Source: Ascidia mentula
Taxonomy: Eukaryota; Chordata; Ascidiacea; Phlebobranchia; Ascidiidae
Length of the DNA: 64,000 nt
Reading direction: 5' to 3'
Assembly (NCBI GenBank): GCA_947561715.1
Contig: OX387202.1
Span: 6,895,001 to 6,959,000, forward strand
The translations under genes and the position numbers were made by a program. The notes under the pieces are model-generated. The model saw nothing but the letters and a program-made list of their open reading frames with translations. It was not told the origin of the DNA and made no database searches. Below are positions 52,101 to 64,000 of this stretch, one piece after another (the stretch's first letter is position 1; each line of letters begins with the position of its first letter).

Positions 52101-55100
52101 TTATTGTGTTTTTTATTTTGTGTGAAAGTTGCAGCCAATTTTTATTATATTCTGAGAAATTACTTTAAATGAGCAATTTTTTGCAGCTCCTGAGGAACCA
52201 CCTCTGAATATTTCAGTCAGTATTGAGGGAATTGATAGTGCTTTGGTTAAGTGGATTCCTCCACATTCTTCATCAGTGAATGGAATAATTAAAGGATACA
52301 AACTGAGATACAAACAAAGATCACAAGTTACAACAAAATCTACAAGTGCTAATGTGAACCAGTTCCTCCTGAAAGGTAACGATCATTGTGGTCGTTTTTA
52401 AAAACATTTATATTCTTAAATTGTTTTTTCTTTGTAGGTTTGAGAAAGAATGCTGCTTACACTGTTAAAATACAAGTGATCAATGATTATGGTTCAGGGC
52501 CTTTCTCAAAAAAAGTCTCATTTTCGACACCTCGACGTTGGAGAGAAGGTATTGATAATAAAAATGCAGATATTACATCTGTGTGGACAAACTATTATAA
52601 ATGCAGCAATAGTGTTGTCGACGATTAGTGTGTTTATTGTGAGTTTGAAGTGTCACTGTGGCAACCTTGTTTATAAAATGACAAAAAAGTGTTTATGCAA
52701 TCAATCTTAGTCAGTGCAGTTAAAAACGTGCCTCTTGTAAGAGTGTCCCACTATTATTTACCTCTCTATCCTGGTTTTTGTCCAACACCAGTAACCAAAT
52801 ATCCATCAAAGCAGCAATTGTATAAAAAGTCATTAAGGCCAGTGGTACCCTTAGCGGAAAAAGTACATTAGCGCTTTAGTAAGTGGCCAGACAACACAGC
52901 CTGGGGCAGCTTCAAAGCAATGTGACACCCAGTAAAGGTGATCTACTCATTCAGGCCTCAGGTATTGTTCATTGCAACCAGCCCACTGCTTAGATGTCGC
53001 ACCAAGTTCAAAAAACAAGGGGTCTGTTTTGATAGTAAATATATCCACGTTCTTGCTGGCTCTGCCTGTCTTTGGGTAATATTTAACTGGAAGATAAGGA
53101 GCCTGTTTTGTGTGATTAAACTGTCTTGAGATATGTTGTTTTGTAGGGGTGTTTTTCAAAAACTTACTTACGTTTTTGAAAAAAAGGAGTCCTTACATAA
53201 TTAAATATCCGCATTTTTATAACTTATTTTGTATTAATTAGTTTGAAATAAATTTGCTTTCCTGTTTTGGAAATTGCAAAAAGATTTCCCCCATGTTAAA
53301 TTTTTTTCTGTTTGTTGCAGAATCCCAAGCACCAGGAAAACCCAAGACACTAAGTGTCCAGCGGTTTGTAAACTCTCTAAACGTTTCCTGGGGTAAACCT
53401 GATGGAAACACCCTTGTTCGTGAATACATTATTGGATGGGGAAGGTCTGTGCCAACAGATAAAACTGTTGCGATCAGCAGCAGGGAAAAGTACTATAAAA
53501 TTACTGATCTAGGTAATCCTGCATTTCATTAATTAATTCGTCACTTACTATTTATTGGTTATTATTGCATTTAAAGTTTTGCTTGCATAGCTTAGTTTGT
53601 AAATGTCCCACAAATGAAAGTTAGGTTGGTGTTGTAACTTATCAAACTGCAGGTGTCATTGATGCATTGCATTCACTGCCATACTCTGACAAATAGAATC
53701 TTGTCAGTTTTGTTTGTCTGAGTCAAACAGTGTGGTTGATCGCTCTGTCTTAAATCCTCTCGACCTACTACAGTCATTGCCCTTTTGGGAATTTATATTG
53801 TCGTGCACTTGTCCCTGTTTATCCAGTGGCTCCAGCAAAGTGGGGAAAGAGGGCCATCGGGCCCAATGCAAAGTCTGCTTTTTATATCCAGCTTTAACTC
53901 AAATGGCAATTGCCATTCAGACCGACGATCGCAATTATTTGACTGTCAACAGAACAAGAATGATTTGAAACGAGTGCAATCAACCACATTTAATCTTTGT
54001 GGGTAGCACAAACCACTAAATAATTATTCTTGCTTTTCTGGGTATCTTCACCAAACAACTTTCCATTGTGTTTTCGTTATGGCAGCAAATTGAATTTGTT
54101 TTGTGGTGCCAGAATTCTTCAGTGTCAGCCTTGCGTGATGAGAATACTTTTATGGCTTTGAGGTTTGATAATTGAAGTGCTTGTCAAATATTTATTGGTT
54201 TCTTGTAGAACCATCCACACGTTACTTTCTGAGTGTACAAGCTGGAAATCAGGCCGGTCGTGGAGAAAAAGCTCTTGCAAAAGCCAGAACTAAAGCAATA
54301 GAAGGTAAACTCAAATATTAAAACAGAGTCATTTGTATTATGATTTACCATGTTGGGCAAATAGCAGTACACATAGATGTTAAAGCAACAAAGCCAATAT
54401 TAAACTTTTTAGGGTTTAGCAAAAACCCAGCTTGTTAAAAACAGTAACCCAATGCAGCTTACCGAAAAAAAATAGATACAAACACATTTTTTTTACTGGC
54501 AGAGATTGTAGAGGAACTTTACCCTCCACTTGGTGTCCACGCAACTGTTCTCACAGCAACCACACTCAATGTCTCATGGCATGACACAGTGAAGGAAAAG
54601 GATTCGCGCCAATATGTGGTAAGTGTGACAGCAAATTTTACTTAAATTCATAATTAGTGTGTTTTTTTTAATTTTGCGATCATCAGACAGTACAAAATAT
54701 TTGTTATAAAAGTTTCGTGGATGAACTAAGATAATGTACATATTACTCTTGCTGAAAGTGGTGCCGTATAATATGCCTCCCAATTGAAAAACTTGGACTT
54801 CTACAAAAGTTCAATTTCAAATGCAGCACTTCATAAAAATTTGATCATAATTTGACAGTGTACGTTTATCTGGGTAAACGGCCTGGCAATTTTGCCTTCA
54901 GTGGTCGGATCAAATGATCATTAAGCATGACTTCTTGACATACTGGATCACTATAATACTCTTATAGGTGTGACATTACATATATATGATATGCCATTGC
55001 CTACTGTACTAACTTAATTATGCAGGACAATTTATTAGTGCTTTCTGACTGTATTATTGTGCATGCCTTTTGCACAAACAATTTTATTACATTCCAACAT

Positions 55101-58100
55101 TTTAAAATTTGAATCAAAATTGCACCAATTTTAAAGCAGCATCAAATATAAGGGCAATTTTGGCAGCAATTATTACAACAGAGTTACATTTAATCAGCTG
55201 CCTGTGCCGTGCTTCTCTTCAGTAAGATATGTCTTGGCCTATTGACTTCTGGATTTGCGTGCGTGTAATTACAGCTCGTCTGATGAAATTAATGGCATCT
55301 GGGAAGGAAGCGGACACTTCTGTAAACAACCTCGTGTATTTTTTCACTCTCGGCCAAGAAGCACATAGAGATACCACGACACATAGATCAATAGGCGAAG
55401 CGGGATTATGGCACAGTATATTAAGATGCGGTTTGATCGTTGGTAACTTGGTTATAATTACGGAACTAACAACGAAGTCGTTCAGAAACGAATTTTAAAT
55501 CAAAGTAAAGGCACTTTTCAGCTAAATGAAATCGCAATGATTGGAAAGATAGCTCTTGTTGTGGGAAACGAATCTTTTGAGTCGTGCGAAGTGTAGGGGG
55601 GTTCGTTTAAATAGGTCGCGCGTAAAGTCACAATAAAACAAAAAGTGTCCAACCATAAAAAGCGTGAAACGATGAAACAAAAGATTCTTTTCAACGCGAT
55701 TCCGCGCCCTCTCCGACGCGAAACATACATAATAATTAAACGAATAAAACGTTTATCATTAAATGCAACCATCAAAAGTATAAGAGCTGTTTTGGGAGAA
55801 ATTTTTTTGGCGCGTAAATTAAACACTGGCGTTAAATGTGGCGTGGACGTTTAAATGTTCAAACGGAACTTGACAGATCAAGGGCAGTCTGATATCTGGG
55901 AAAGGGCTGCTGATAAGTAACTGCGACGGAAACGTGTCGGCAGATCACATCTCTCGTATCTCAACTGAGGCATGATCCGTCGGATGGTCACATTATGCAG
56001 CATAGGCTTAAGATGACAATCGCAAAGCCAAGAATTTCCCGTCACCATCAGTCGGTTCAAAGCGCCTAGATCCAGTTCGAATCTGGGACGAAATTCGTTC
56101 AGCCAGCGATTTTCCAAACTATTTTCTTCGACGGTTGGAACACCGCAGCTTGCGAACGATGGGGGCATTAGGCACTGTATCATGTTTGTACTGAGGTCGA
56201 CAACCTTTAAAGCTGGTAATCCGGCGAAAGCATCCTCGTCGATGCTTGTGATATGGTTGTTGGCGAGGTAGATCTCCTTCAGTCTTTTTCCTCTCGTTAT
56301 GAACGCAAACCCGGGAATGTGACTAAAAAAGGTCATTGGCAAGGTGTTTAAATACCGAAACGGAATGTAAGGTTTATCTTTAATTTTTGTAATTCGTTGC
56401 ATATCGTTCAAACGCAGATGACGCTTCCTTGTTATCTGATTAAATATTTATATTTTGTAGCAAAATTGCTAAATATGTACAGAAAAGGTTTTGCGAGTAA
56501 AATACCTCAGTCTGTTTTGGTCCAATTTCACCACGAGTAACTCCGGAAAGAATAGAAAGCTTCCAGATTCCACCGAACTCACCAAATTTTCGCCCAAATC
56601 CAATAACTCTAGAGTTTTAATCGCGTTTTCCGGAGCAAACCAGTCGTCTCGAGTGAGGCTCGCTATCTGGTTTCCCCGCAATCTTAGCTCCTTCAAGCTT
56701 CCACCAGGTGTTTTGTAGAGGGCAAAATTAAGGTCAGCCAGTCGCGACAGTTGGTTTTCGTTGAGATTTAGTATTTCAATTATGGGCCAAGAAAGCAGAA
56801 GACATTTCGGCAACACACTCAACATATTCCCCCTCAAATTCACCTTCTTCACACGTGGATATATTGCCTTTGCATAGTTGCATGATCCGCGCATACCATC
56901 AGACTTGTTGGAAGGACTTGAAAGCTTAATATCGGTAATCAAGTTATACCTCACGCTCATTTCTTCAAAGTATGTCGTTGTCGCGAACGCTGTTAGATCC
57001 CAGGTCGTCAAATAGTTTCCATCGAAGCTGATTTCTGTTGTCCATTCCGGTATTCCTGCTGGGAATGCTTCCATATCCTGACTATCACAATCCGTCAGGT
57101 GTTTGGTGCCGTAGTTGTCGCACACGCACATTCTCGGGCACGAGGAAGCCGCTGCAATCCAATTGCACAGCAGAAATATCGACGATATTATCCTGAAAGC
57201 CTCCATTATCGCAAAAACCCAGTTTGCCTTGTGCAAATCCACCCTCACCCTTGTTCAGCACGCCCGAGTAAGATTGATTTCTGTAAACAGTCGGTTCGAA
57301 CGCTTGACTGCTAATGGACTATGTCCACTTGAGCGCGCACCGCTATCTCCGGGATTAGGCTGTTTTCGGCACGCACTTGCCAGAAACTTACACCTCGCGA
57401 TCCACCCCAAAACCAACTTAAACCCTGCGACCTCACACCTGCGCCGTGCTCGACTCAACTTGTTGTTACAACGCGATGTTTTATCTTCCAGGTTCGATAC
57501 AAGACCAACGTACCCATGGAACCCCGAGTACAAGTGGTGAACTCCTCCGACTTAAACTGCATCATCCACGGCCTCCGCCCCCATACACATTACGATATCG
57601 CTGTACGGGTCCTCAAGGGCAACCGGAAAAGCGCTTGGTCGATGACGGAGAAAACTGTGACCCTGGAGAGCAGTGAGTTTATCACCAACATCCTGTGCAC
57701 CAATTACATGCGTCTAAAGTCGCAACCGCAATTTTGTCGAGTTTGCCTGTTTTGGGGTTAAATTAATTGTTTCCTAAGCTAAGGTGGAAAACGACCAGCG
57801 TCAGGACCTTTTTATTTATTTGAAACAATCAAAAAAAAAAAATTTCATCAAACCGTCATTGTAAATTTCTGCCCTTATTTCCAATATAATGTTGCCAAAC
57901 AGACTGATTCCTGTGGAACCCCTTAACCTACAAGTGTTTATGTTTGAAATTCAAATCTTCTTTGTCATATTCCAGTACCCGGATCTGCTCCATTAGATTT
58001 AACAGTGATGCCAGTAGGAGAAGATTCGACATCAGTTCAATTAAACTGGCAACCACCCGAGGAACCTAACGGTGTACTTACAGGTGAAAAAATTGTTGTG

Positions 58101-61100
58101 TTTTAAAATTCTATGTCATGATATTATAGCAACAGGACTATTTCCCATATATTGGTGCAGTGCTTCCTCTTGCCTAAAAAAATAATTTTAATTTTGAAGA
58201 AACTTCCCGTTTTTTTCTTTAGCTGTTGTACCTTTTCAACATACGAAAAAGTGCTAACAATATCTCAAGTGTTATGTATTATTAGACTTACATGGAAATT
58301 TTGATCGCGTTTAAAAAGGAAATGCATACAATGTTGAACCAATTCGATTCAGAAAACAATTTAGACGAAAAAAAACAATTGTTTGGTGAATTTTTACGTG
58401 TGGCCTTGCATTTGACAAGATTGTTTTCGTTTTCAAACAGGTTATCTTATTTTTTACACAACTGACCCGAACCATCCCATCGGTGAGTGGGTGATAGAAA
58501 CTGTGATCGGAGACAAACTTTCCAAAGAACTGACCGACCTCACTCGCAACACCCACTATTACTTTAAAGCTCTTGCAAGAAACTCTGTGGGAGGTGGACC
58601 ATATTCTGAAATGGTGGAATACAGAACTGGAAGCAGCCAAAAACCGGAAAGTAAGATCCTCGTACATAGTTGTTCACTCAACTGGATTTCAGTTTATCAT
58701 GCAACGTTTTTCATGTAGTAAATCATATGTTCATTACTTGATGTTTCAAAAGGGATTTTAATGCTTTGTTTCCAAAGCAGCGCCTGATACGTGGAGTATG
58801 CCGACTTGGACTTGGTACACGATCATCGGTGGCGTCACTTTTCTCGTTCTCTGCATCGTCGCTATAGCAACGGTCGTGATATGTCGAAATAAAAATACAT
58901 CGAGGCCAAGGTGGGCTTTCAATTGTTATTGTTTACGGAAATAAATCATTGTTAATAACTAGTGTTAATCAGTAACTGAGTATAAACTTAAATATGCAAT
59001 GTATACCATTTACTAATTAGTTGTGTTCTTTTGGACTGCACCAAACGTTTTACAACAAATTTGCTTAAAAGTTGCCTTTCTTCGTAGGTTTTGGACATTC
59101 AGTGATATTATTTTTGCCATATCCGATTTATTTCGTATAAACCCTATAAAATGTTTTCAGCAAACCAATAGAGAAAGGTCCAATGATGAACGGAACTTCA
59201 CGCCATGGTTCGGAATCCTCCAAATATCCGCGTTCATCTATGTCTGAGGCATCTTGGCAGAACGCCCGACTCATTCACAACGATGACCATCCCGAATATA
59301 TTGACAGTAGAAGCACCAAATCTCCCTACCCTTTTCACGAACAGAGAAGGTACATCAGTGATCCTAGTGAGATGATTCCACTCAACAGTCAGTTGCTCAC
59401 ACATCCAGGTGCTACTTTTTTTTATTTGGATATGAAATCAAATTACATTTTAATTCAACTGAGTAGAAATTTGATATATTTTGTGTATTTCGTTTCCAGA
59501 ATAATTCACTGCAAGACTTAAGACTAATAATTCCTTCGAATTTTGCCGCCATTTTTCCTGTATTGTTTCGTGTTATGTAATGCGAGTATTGTAAAAAGTA
59601 CCGACTGCTTGCGCAGCTGGAATATTGGAATTATCCAATTTGCACCAAAACAAGCGCCGTGATCAGAGCTCCGAAGCCGTTTACCACTTTTTCCCTCAGT
59701 TAATTGTGATTGACGCATCACGTGACTACCTTCTGACGTCACAATCTTCCCTCTTTTTTTCTCTCATTATCTTCTGCGCTTTTGCCGGCGGCTGCTGAAA
59801 CCGCGAACATCTGAGGATTTCATGACTTGCAAAAGCTGTTGTTGCATTCTAAATGTGACAATGGTGATTGTGAACTAACAGCAAAAAACAATCCGCATTA
59901 ATTGCTCTGTTTGTAGAACTATTATTCCAATTACACCGGGATTGTAACGTTTGTTGTTTCATTACAGATGCTCACAATTTCGCACCATCTTATGGTTATC
60001 CTCCATACCAACCTTACACAATGAATAGTGGTGTTGGGAGTCCAGGAAACTGCACCATGGAACGTCAAAGTCACTTCTCAGGTAAGAATTTCTGCCACCG
60101 TTGTTGTTTCCCGTACCTCAGTTGTTCGTCGGACGAGCAAAGTTTAAAAGGAGTTTACAACCAGTAACGAGCTCGTAAAACGAAACTTGGCAGTCAAAGC
60201 GTCGCTTCTGCTCAAACAAGCAAATAAATCATCCCCTACATACACAGAAAGAGCTTTAAAAGCGGTTTAAAACAAAGTTTCTGTTGTGGTTGTTTTTTAG
60301 CAGACATGTTTAAACACTTTTGATGAGTTATTTGGTCGCGGTAAAAACAGCACGTCTACTTTTGATGAGTTTTTTTTGACAAATAAGTTGTTGTTTTTTT
60401 GATCGATATATTTTTTCGTACCAACCCATTACTTTTGCTGTTATACCCATTTGCACATTTTTACTTTCAAAGCATAATTTTATCGTATATTTTACTATTT
60501 TTGGTTGATTTTGTTGTAGACGTTGGGCGTGTGAGCATCGCAGAAGATCGAGTCTTGCGACATCCATCTATTTATCCACGTTCTACTCATACATCAGATA
60601 GTCGATACAGTCCCGACCCTTCAGTACACGGATCACAAGGTAACACATAACAACTTGAGCTGACTTGATCACCATTTTACCACAGTTGCAAATGTGGAAG
60701 TTGTATTTTATCATGTGTTTTACTCACACAACTTGTTTGACCCTTGACGAGGCTGATTTCCAATCGTGTTTGTTTGCAAACTGTAAAAACTTTTGTTTTT
60801 TATTTATTTGCACCAATGGTTAAATGAGAGGTGGTAAAGTTTTTGACCAAAAATTTATCATTAGTTTCACAGGCATGCTATGGTCATGTGAGTAAACAGT
60901 GGACAAAGGGCTTTTTCAAAAAACTTAAAACCAATTCGCAACGATTAACATTTGAAAACTGTTACCGACAAAACAAAAAAACTTTGACATTGAACTGCTG
61001 TGTGAGCTGTTCTTGTTGCGCGACGTTAATTTATTTCAACAGTTGGTGTTCCAGTTAAAAAGACCTACAGGAACTTGGCCCCCGTCTGTATTTGCCCATG

Positions 61101-62072
61101 CATGTTTAATAAAACTTGTGACTTCAATGTCAATCTAAAAGTAGCTGTCATTCTATCCGCAATATCTTCATATTACATCTGTGATTTGACACGTCTCTCC
61201 CTGGTGTATTCCTACCCGTGTGTCTTTAGCAAGTCTCATAACATGTATGTTAATTGTGGCAGGACGAGTTGCAGCTGACAGCGCTTATGGCAGCGAACCA
61301 ACAGAGGATAGTCCCCGTACAACTATTCAACACAACAAGTCGTATGCCAAGGGTCAACCGAAATATCTGTTGAATGGTAGGTTTTTTACTTTTTGGTCTT
61401 CGTTACTGACATACATGAGGAACTTTAACCAAACATTTCCAACATTTCTGTGCCATTAGGAGATGATGATCGATTTTAAACGTCTGTTTGTTGGCCAAGT
61501 CTATTTATTTTTTTTTGCAATATGCTTCCAGCATTGCTCTTTTGAAATTTTTACACCAGCTTAATATATGTCACATTATTGTACTTTCTCCTTACATAAC
61601 TTCATGTTTAATTCAGTGTAGTTGTACTGGATTATCACTTAAACATCAAAGGAACTTATTTTTAGACAAACAAACATCGCACGAACGTTTCACAACGAAC
61701 GTCGTTGAAAGTTCGCGGGACAGCAGATCAGTAAGTGAACAATTTTTTTCAATTTTTTTGCCGCACAATGACGGTTTCTTACGTTTTAAGGCTGAAAACA
61801 AATAAATGTTGAATCTCACATTTGCTCTGCGATTGAACTACATTTATGCATAATCTGAAACTACATGCCACAGTTTGTGCATGTCTTAAATTAAACAACA
61901 AAAATTTCACAAATTACTATCACGTATTTTGTATGGAGAGTCTGCTTTTATTTACTTCATTGTCTTCATTCAGGATTCATCCACTTCAATGGACGAACTG
62001 CAGGCGGCAGGTCTCGCCAACGCTGTCGACTTTGTGGAGACGATGAGAGCCCAAGATGACCTGCTCCAGTGA
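46178..62072 (+). CDS. neo1/dcc: DCC/neogenin-type netrin/RGM receptor (4 Ig, 6 FN3, TM)
   Basis: Twenty-seven exons: 46178-46232, 46447-46797, 47618-47980, 48457-48607, 49080-49222, 49733-49890, 50033-50156, 50613-50709, 50884-50961, 51064-51221, 51614-51753, 51938-52079, 52187-52375, 52438-52548, 53321-53512, 54209-54304, 54503-54618, 57492-57672, 57976-58083, 58441-58650, 58781-58910, 59161-59408, 59968-60081, 60520-60639, 61263-61376, 61666-61730 and 61974-62072. All phases agree, giving about 1350 residues. Order: signal peptide; Ig domains to about residue 448 with paired Cys and Trp; six FN3 domains (about 449-1054); one membrane helix (about 1066-1089); serine- and proline-rich tail ending in an acidic helix-like DFVETMRAQDD. 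This matches DCC/neogenin, which bind netrin or RGM in axon guidance and adhesion. The P1 motif DLWIHH of vertebrate DCC is not seen after the membrane helix. Confidence 0.9.
55878..57206 (-). CDS. Secreted leucine-rich-repeat protein nested in an intron of the DCC/neogenin-like gene
   Basis: Two exons, 56506-57206 and 55878-56427, separated by a 78-bp intron (phase 2), give about 416 residues. The ATG at 57206 starts a signal peptide (hydrophobic SSIFLLCNWIAAA). A Cys-rich N-terminal cap (CPRMCVCDN...DC) follows, then several LRRs with LxxLxLxxN motifs (for example LKELRLRGNQIASL, LELLDLGENLVSSV, LKEIYLANNHITSI), then a C-terminal cap (NSWLCDCHLKP...ERCDLP...DCP). No membrane helix or GPI signal is seen after the cap, so it is probably secreted. 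It lies wholly in the 2.9-kb intron between exons 17 and 18 of the receptor, on the opposite strand. Extracellular LRR proteins often bind receptors or matrix; any interaction with the host gene's product is speculation. Confidence 0.85.
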
Positions 62073-64000
62073 AGATTTGCTTGGGTGCAAATTGAACAAA
62101 AAGAAACAGTTTTGGTTTCAGTGCCAATCCGGTCGGTTAACTGGACCCGGCCAAAAACTTCAGTCAAAATATACGATGAGATTTTTTATGCTTGGCGTTT
62201 AGACCGCTGATGAAATGCCGTCGTTTTGTGTAAATCGTGCTGCCGTTCATGGATTGTGGAGGAATGTTCATTAATCATAAAAATCAAATCGCACTTTGAC
62301 TGGAAGAGAAAGAGATTCTGCCATTGGAAACTACGTTCATTTGGATTTGTTCTGTTTGCAAAAGATCAACAATTCCATGAATATTCTTTAAATTTTTGAA
62401 AAGCATTGAAATGAAGAATAAGTTGCAAATTTAAACTTGTTTAATTCCACGTCCCAGAGCAACCTGCGTTTATTATTTTTTCTCGGTTGAAGCATATTGT
62501 ATTGTTCGCATTGTATATCGTGTTATACGGTGGGTGCTACTAATTCATCGGCGTTTTTCTATCATCCTTCTACATTTAGCTTCCTTGCATTGTGTGTGTA
62601 GCATTTGTGCGTGTTTGTACGTGTGTAGGTTTGTCTACAAGTTGGATGTTTTGTGTATGGTTCGTCTGGCAGTTGCGAAGGTCGGTCTATCCAAATGTCG
62701 AATTCTGCTTCACCGGCTGCTACACCTTGCACCTCCCGTCCACCGCTCCTGACTCCTGTTACCAGCTCTTGTATGAGCACACATTGAACCTACCTTCCTA
62801 TCACCGATTCTGTTATGGTCAATTCATGAACTTTTTGTCATTCACAAACAATACTTCTCGTTCGCAACGAAACAAATCTATTGACCAATGGGTACTGCTA
62901 TGCACTTTACTAACGGTTTCTGATGACGTCACTATGACGTAGAGGTACGTAGTCTGTAAATTTCGTGCGCACGGTATATATCGTTTCCAGTAACTCGTTT
63001 AGTGTGTTAATGGAAAAAGCCTATCATCACCTTTGTGTTAAAAGATTGTGTGTTTAAAGTTGGTAAGGTTTGAAACCATCGCAACGGCAACCGATTTCGC
63101 GGTACCTCCGACTTGAAAGATGTACAAAGATTTTTACATACCTCCGCACTGTTTACTTGAAATCTGTCATAAACCTCCGCCACACAATTCCGTATAGTTG
63201 TTTCTCAAACTTCTTCCCATACTTCGATCCACCACCACATGCTTTATAATACGGCGTTACGTAGCAACGTGATACAACGTGGTGTTTGCAGTGTTTCCTC
63301 GGATTTCATTCGTTCGGTCGTCGTTTTATTATTGGTTCGTTTACTTTTTGTACTTTTCGCCTTGCCTCCTTTTTGTAAAGTGCGCGCGTTTTGTGAAGTA
63401 AAAGTGAGAAAACGGTGAAGTTTTGTGAGACTGGTTTGTTTATTTTGCCACAATCTAGCCCTCTTCTAGGCATTGTCATTCTGTCAGCGACACCAATTTA
63501 TATAGATAAGTAGGATGCCCGTGCAGGCGATATTTTTCGACTAATAAATCAGCTGACTTCAATTAGAAACTTCTGAAAGTTTTCACATTACTGCGTGACT
63601 ACTGAAGCTCTGCGACTGATTTTTATCTTAAGACATCACGACTACGTTTTCTGTTTTGAAAAAAATTGAGTAAAACCAAGATGAGTAAAAAAATTAAAAT
63701 GAAGCTTTGTAAAGTTGAACGAATAACGTAGATCGGATAGTTCCCTGCAGCTAAAAAGAGTAACTCGTTTTTGAAGTTTAAAACTATGCTAAAGACGACA
63801 CGTAAACAGCACACTTTTCGGTCATGTTGATTTGAGTTTTATGTCACTTCCTGGCAAACATTCGCTAACAGAAAGTTTTGCCCGGTCACTTATAGCTTTG
63901 TATCATGTTGTTGTACTTCTTGTACTTATTAACATGTTAATTGCCATGATGTCGCGATCATACGAAATAACTAGCGAGCAAGCTGAAGCAGAATGAGAGG
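62073..64000. other. 3' flank of the DCC/neogenin-like gene; no recognised gene
   Basis: Probably contains the 3' UTR of the receptor in its first part. No AATAAA is obvious within 500 bp of the stop. Open frames in both strands are short, with no domain character. A TG-rich low-complexity stretch lies near 62590-62640. Confidence 0.4.

Noticed and set aside
55229-55498. Plus-strand open frame of 89 residues in the receptor intron
   Set aside because: No domain, no splice sites in phase with the receptor; it lies in intron or 3' flank of the nested LRR gene.
57207-57248. Earlier start for the LRR gene
   Set aside because: The first codon of the longer frame is GTG. The ATG at 57206 directly precedes a good signal peptide.
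62592-62942. Plus-strand open frame of 116 residues downstream of the receptor stop
   Set aside because: Low-complexity TG-rich start and no family likeness; most likely 3' UTR or intergenic.
1-64000. CRISPR arrays, operons, bacterial promoters, rRNA or intact tRNA genes
   Set aside because: None seen. The sequence is eukaryotic with spliced genes, and no cloverleaf-type sequence with both A and B boxes was found by eye.

Overview
This window is eukaryotic and AT-rich. Genes are split by many short introns with GT-AG borders, and there is no operon structure. An invertebrate chordate, most likely an ascidian such as Ciona, fits best. The reasons are a complete DCC/neogenin-type receptor with compact introns, relaxin-receptor/GRL101-like receptors and BEL/Pao retroelements. 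The species call is inference.

Layout: 1-6.3 kb holds a broken BEL/Pao LTR retroelement on the minus strand that runs off the left edge. From 8 to 45 kb lies a young segmental-duplication cluster. Its ancestral unit is a TKL (RIPK/IRAK-like) kinase gene with a C-terminal helical, TPR-like domain, followed by a seven-transmembrane receptor gene on the same strand. Copy 1 (7.98-17.5 kb) has both genes (K1, G1). Copy 2a (17.57-23.25 kb) has only the kinase 5' end and receptor G2. Copy 2b (25.24-30.74 kb) is an inverted kinase, K2. Copy 3 (35.07-44.92 kb) has both (K3, G3). K2 and K3 point tail to tail across a second, different broken BEL/Pao relic (30.74-34.93 kb). A hAT-like MITE pair, a long-armed foldback element, a small insert with target-site duplication, and a GIY-YIG fragment also sit in the cluster.

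From 46.18 to 62.07 kb a single 27-exon plus-strand gene encodes a receptor of about 1350 residues: signal peptide, four Ig domains, six FN3 domains, one membrane helix and a cytoplasmic tail, which is the DCC/neogenin architecture. A two-exon secreted leucine-rich-repeat gene is nested on the opposite strand in one of its introns (55.88-57.21 kb). The last 1.9 kb holds its 3' flank and no recognised gene.

The most unusual feature is in the kinase genes. The linker between kinase and C-terminal domains is encoded by 7-9 tiny exons (36-60 nt), all bounded by phase-1 introns. Most encode variants of one short T-x-P-K peptide. The paralogues have gained, lost or trimmed different members without disturbing the frame. 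A kinase and a receptor have also been copied together as a unit.
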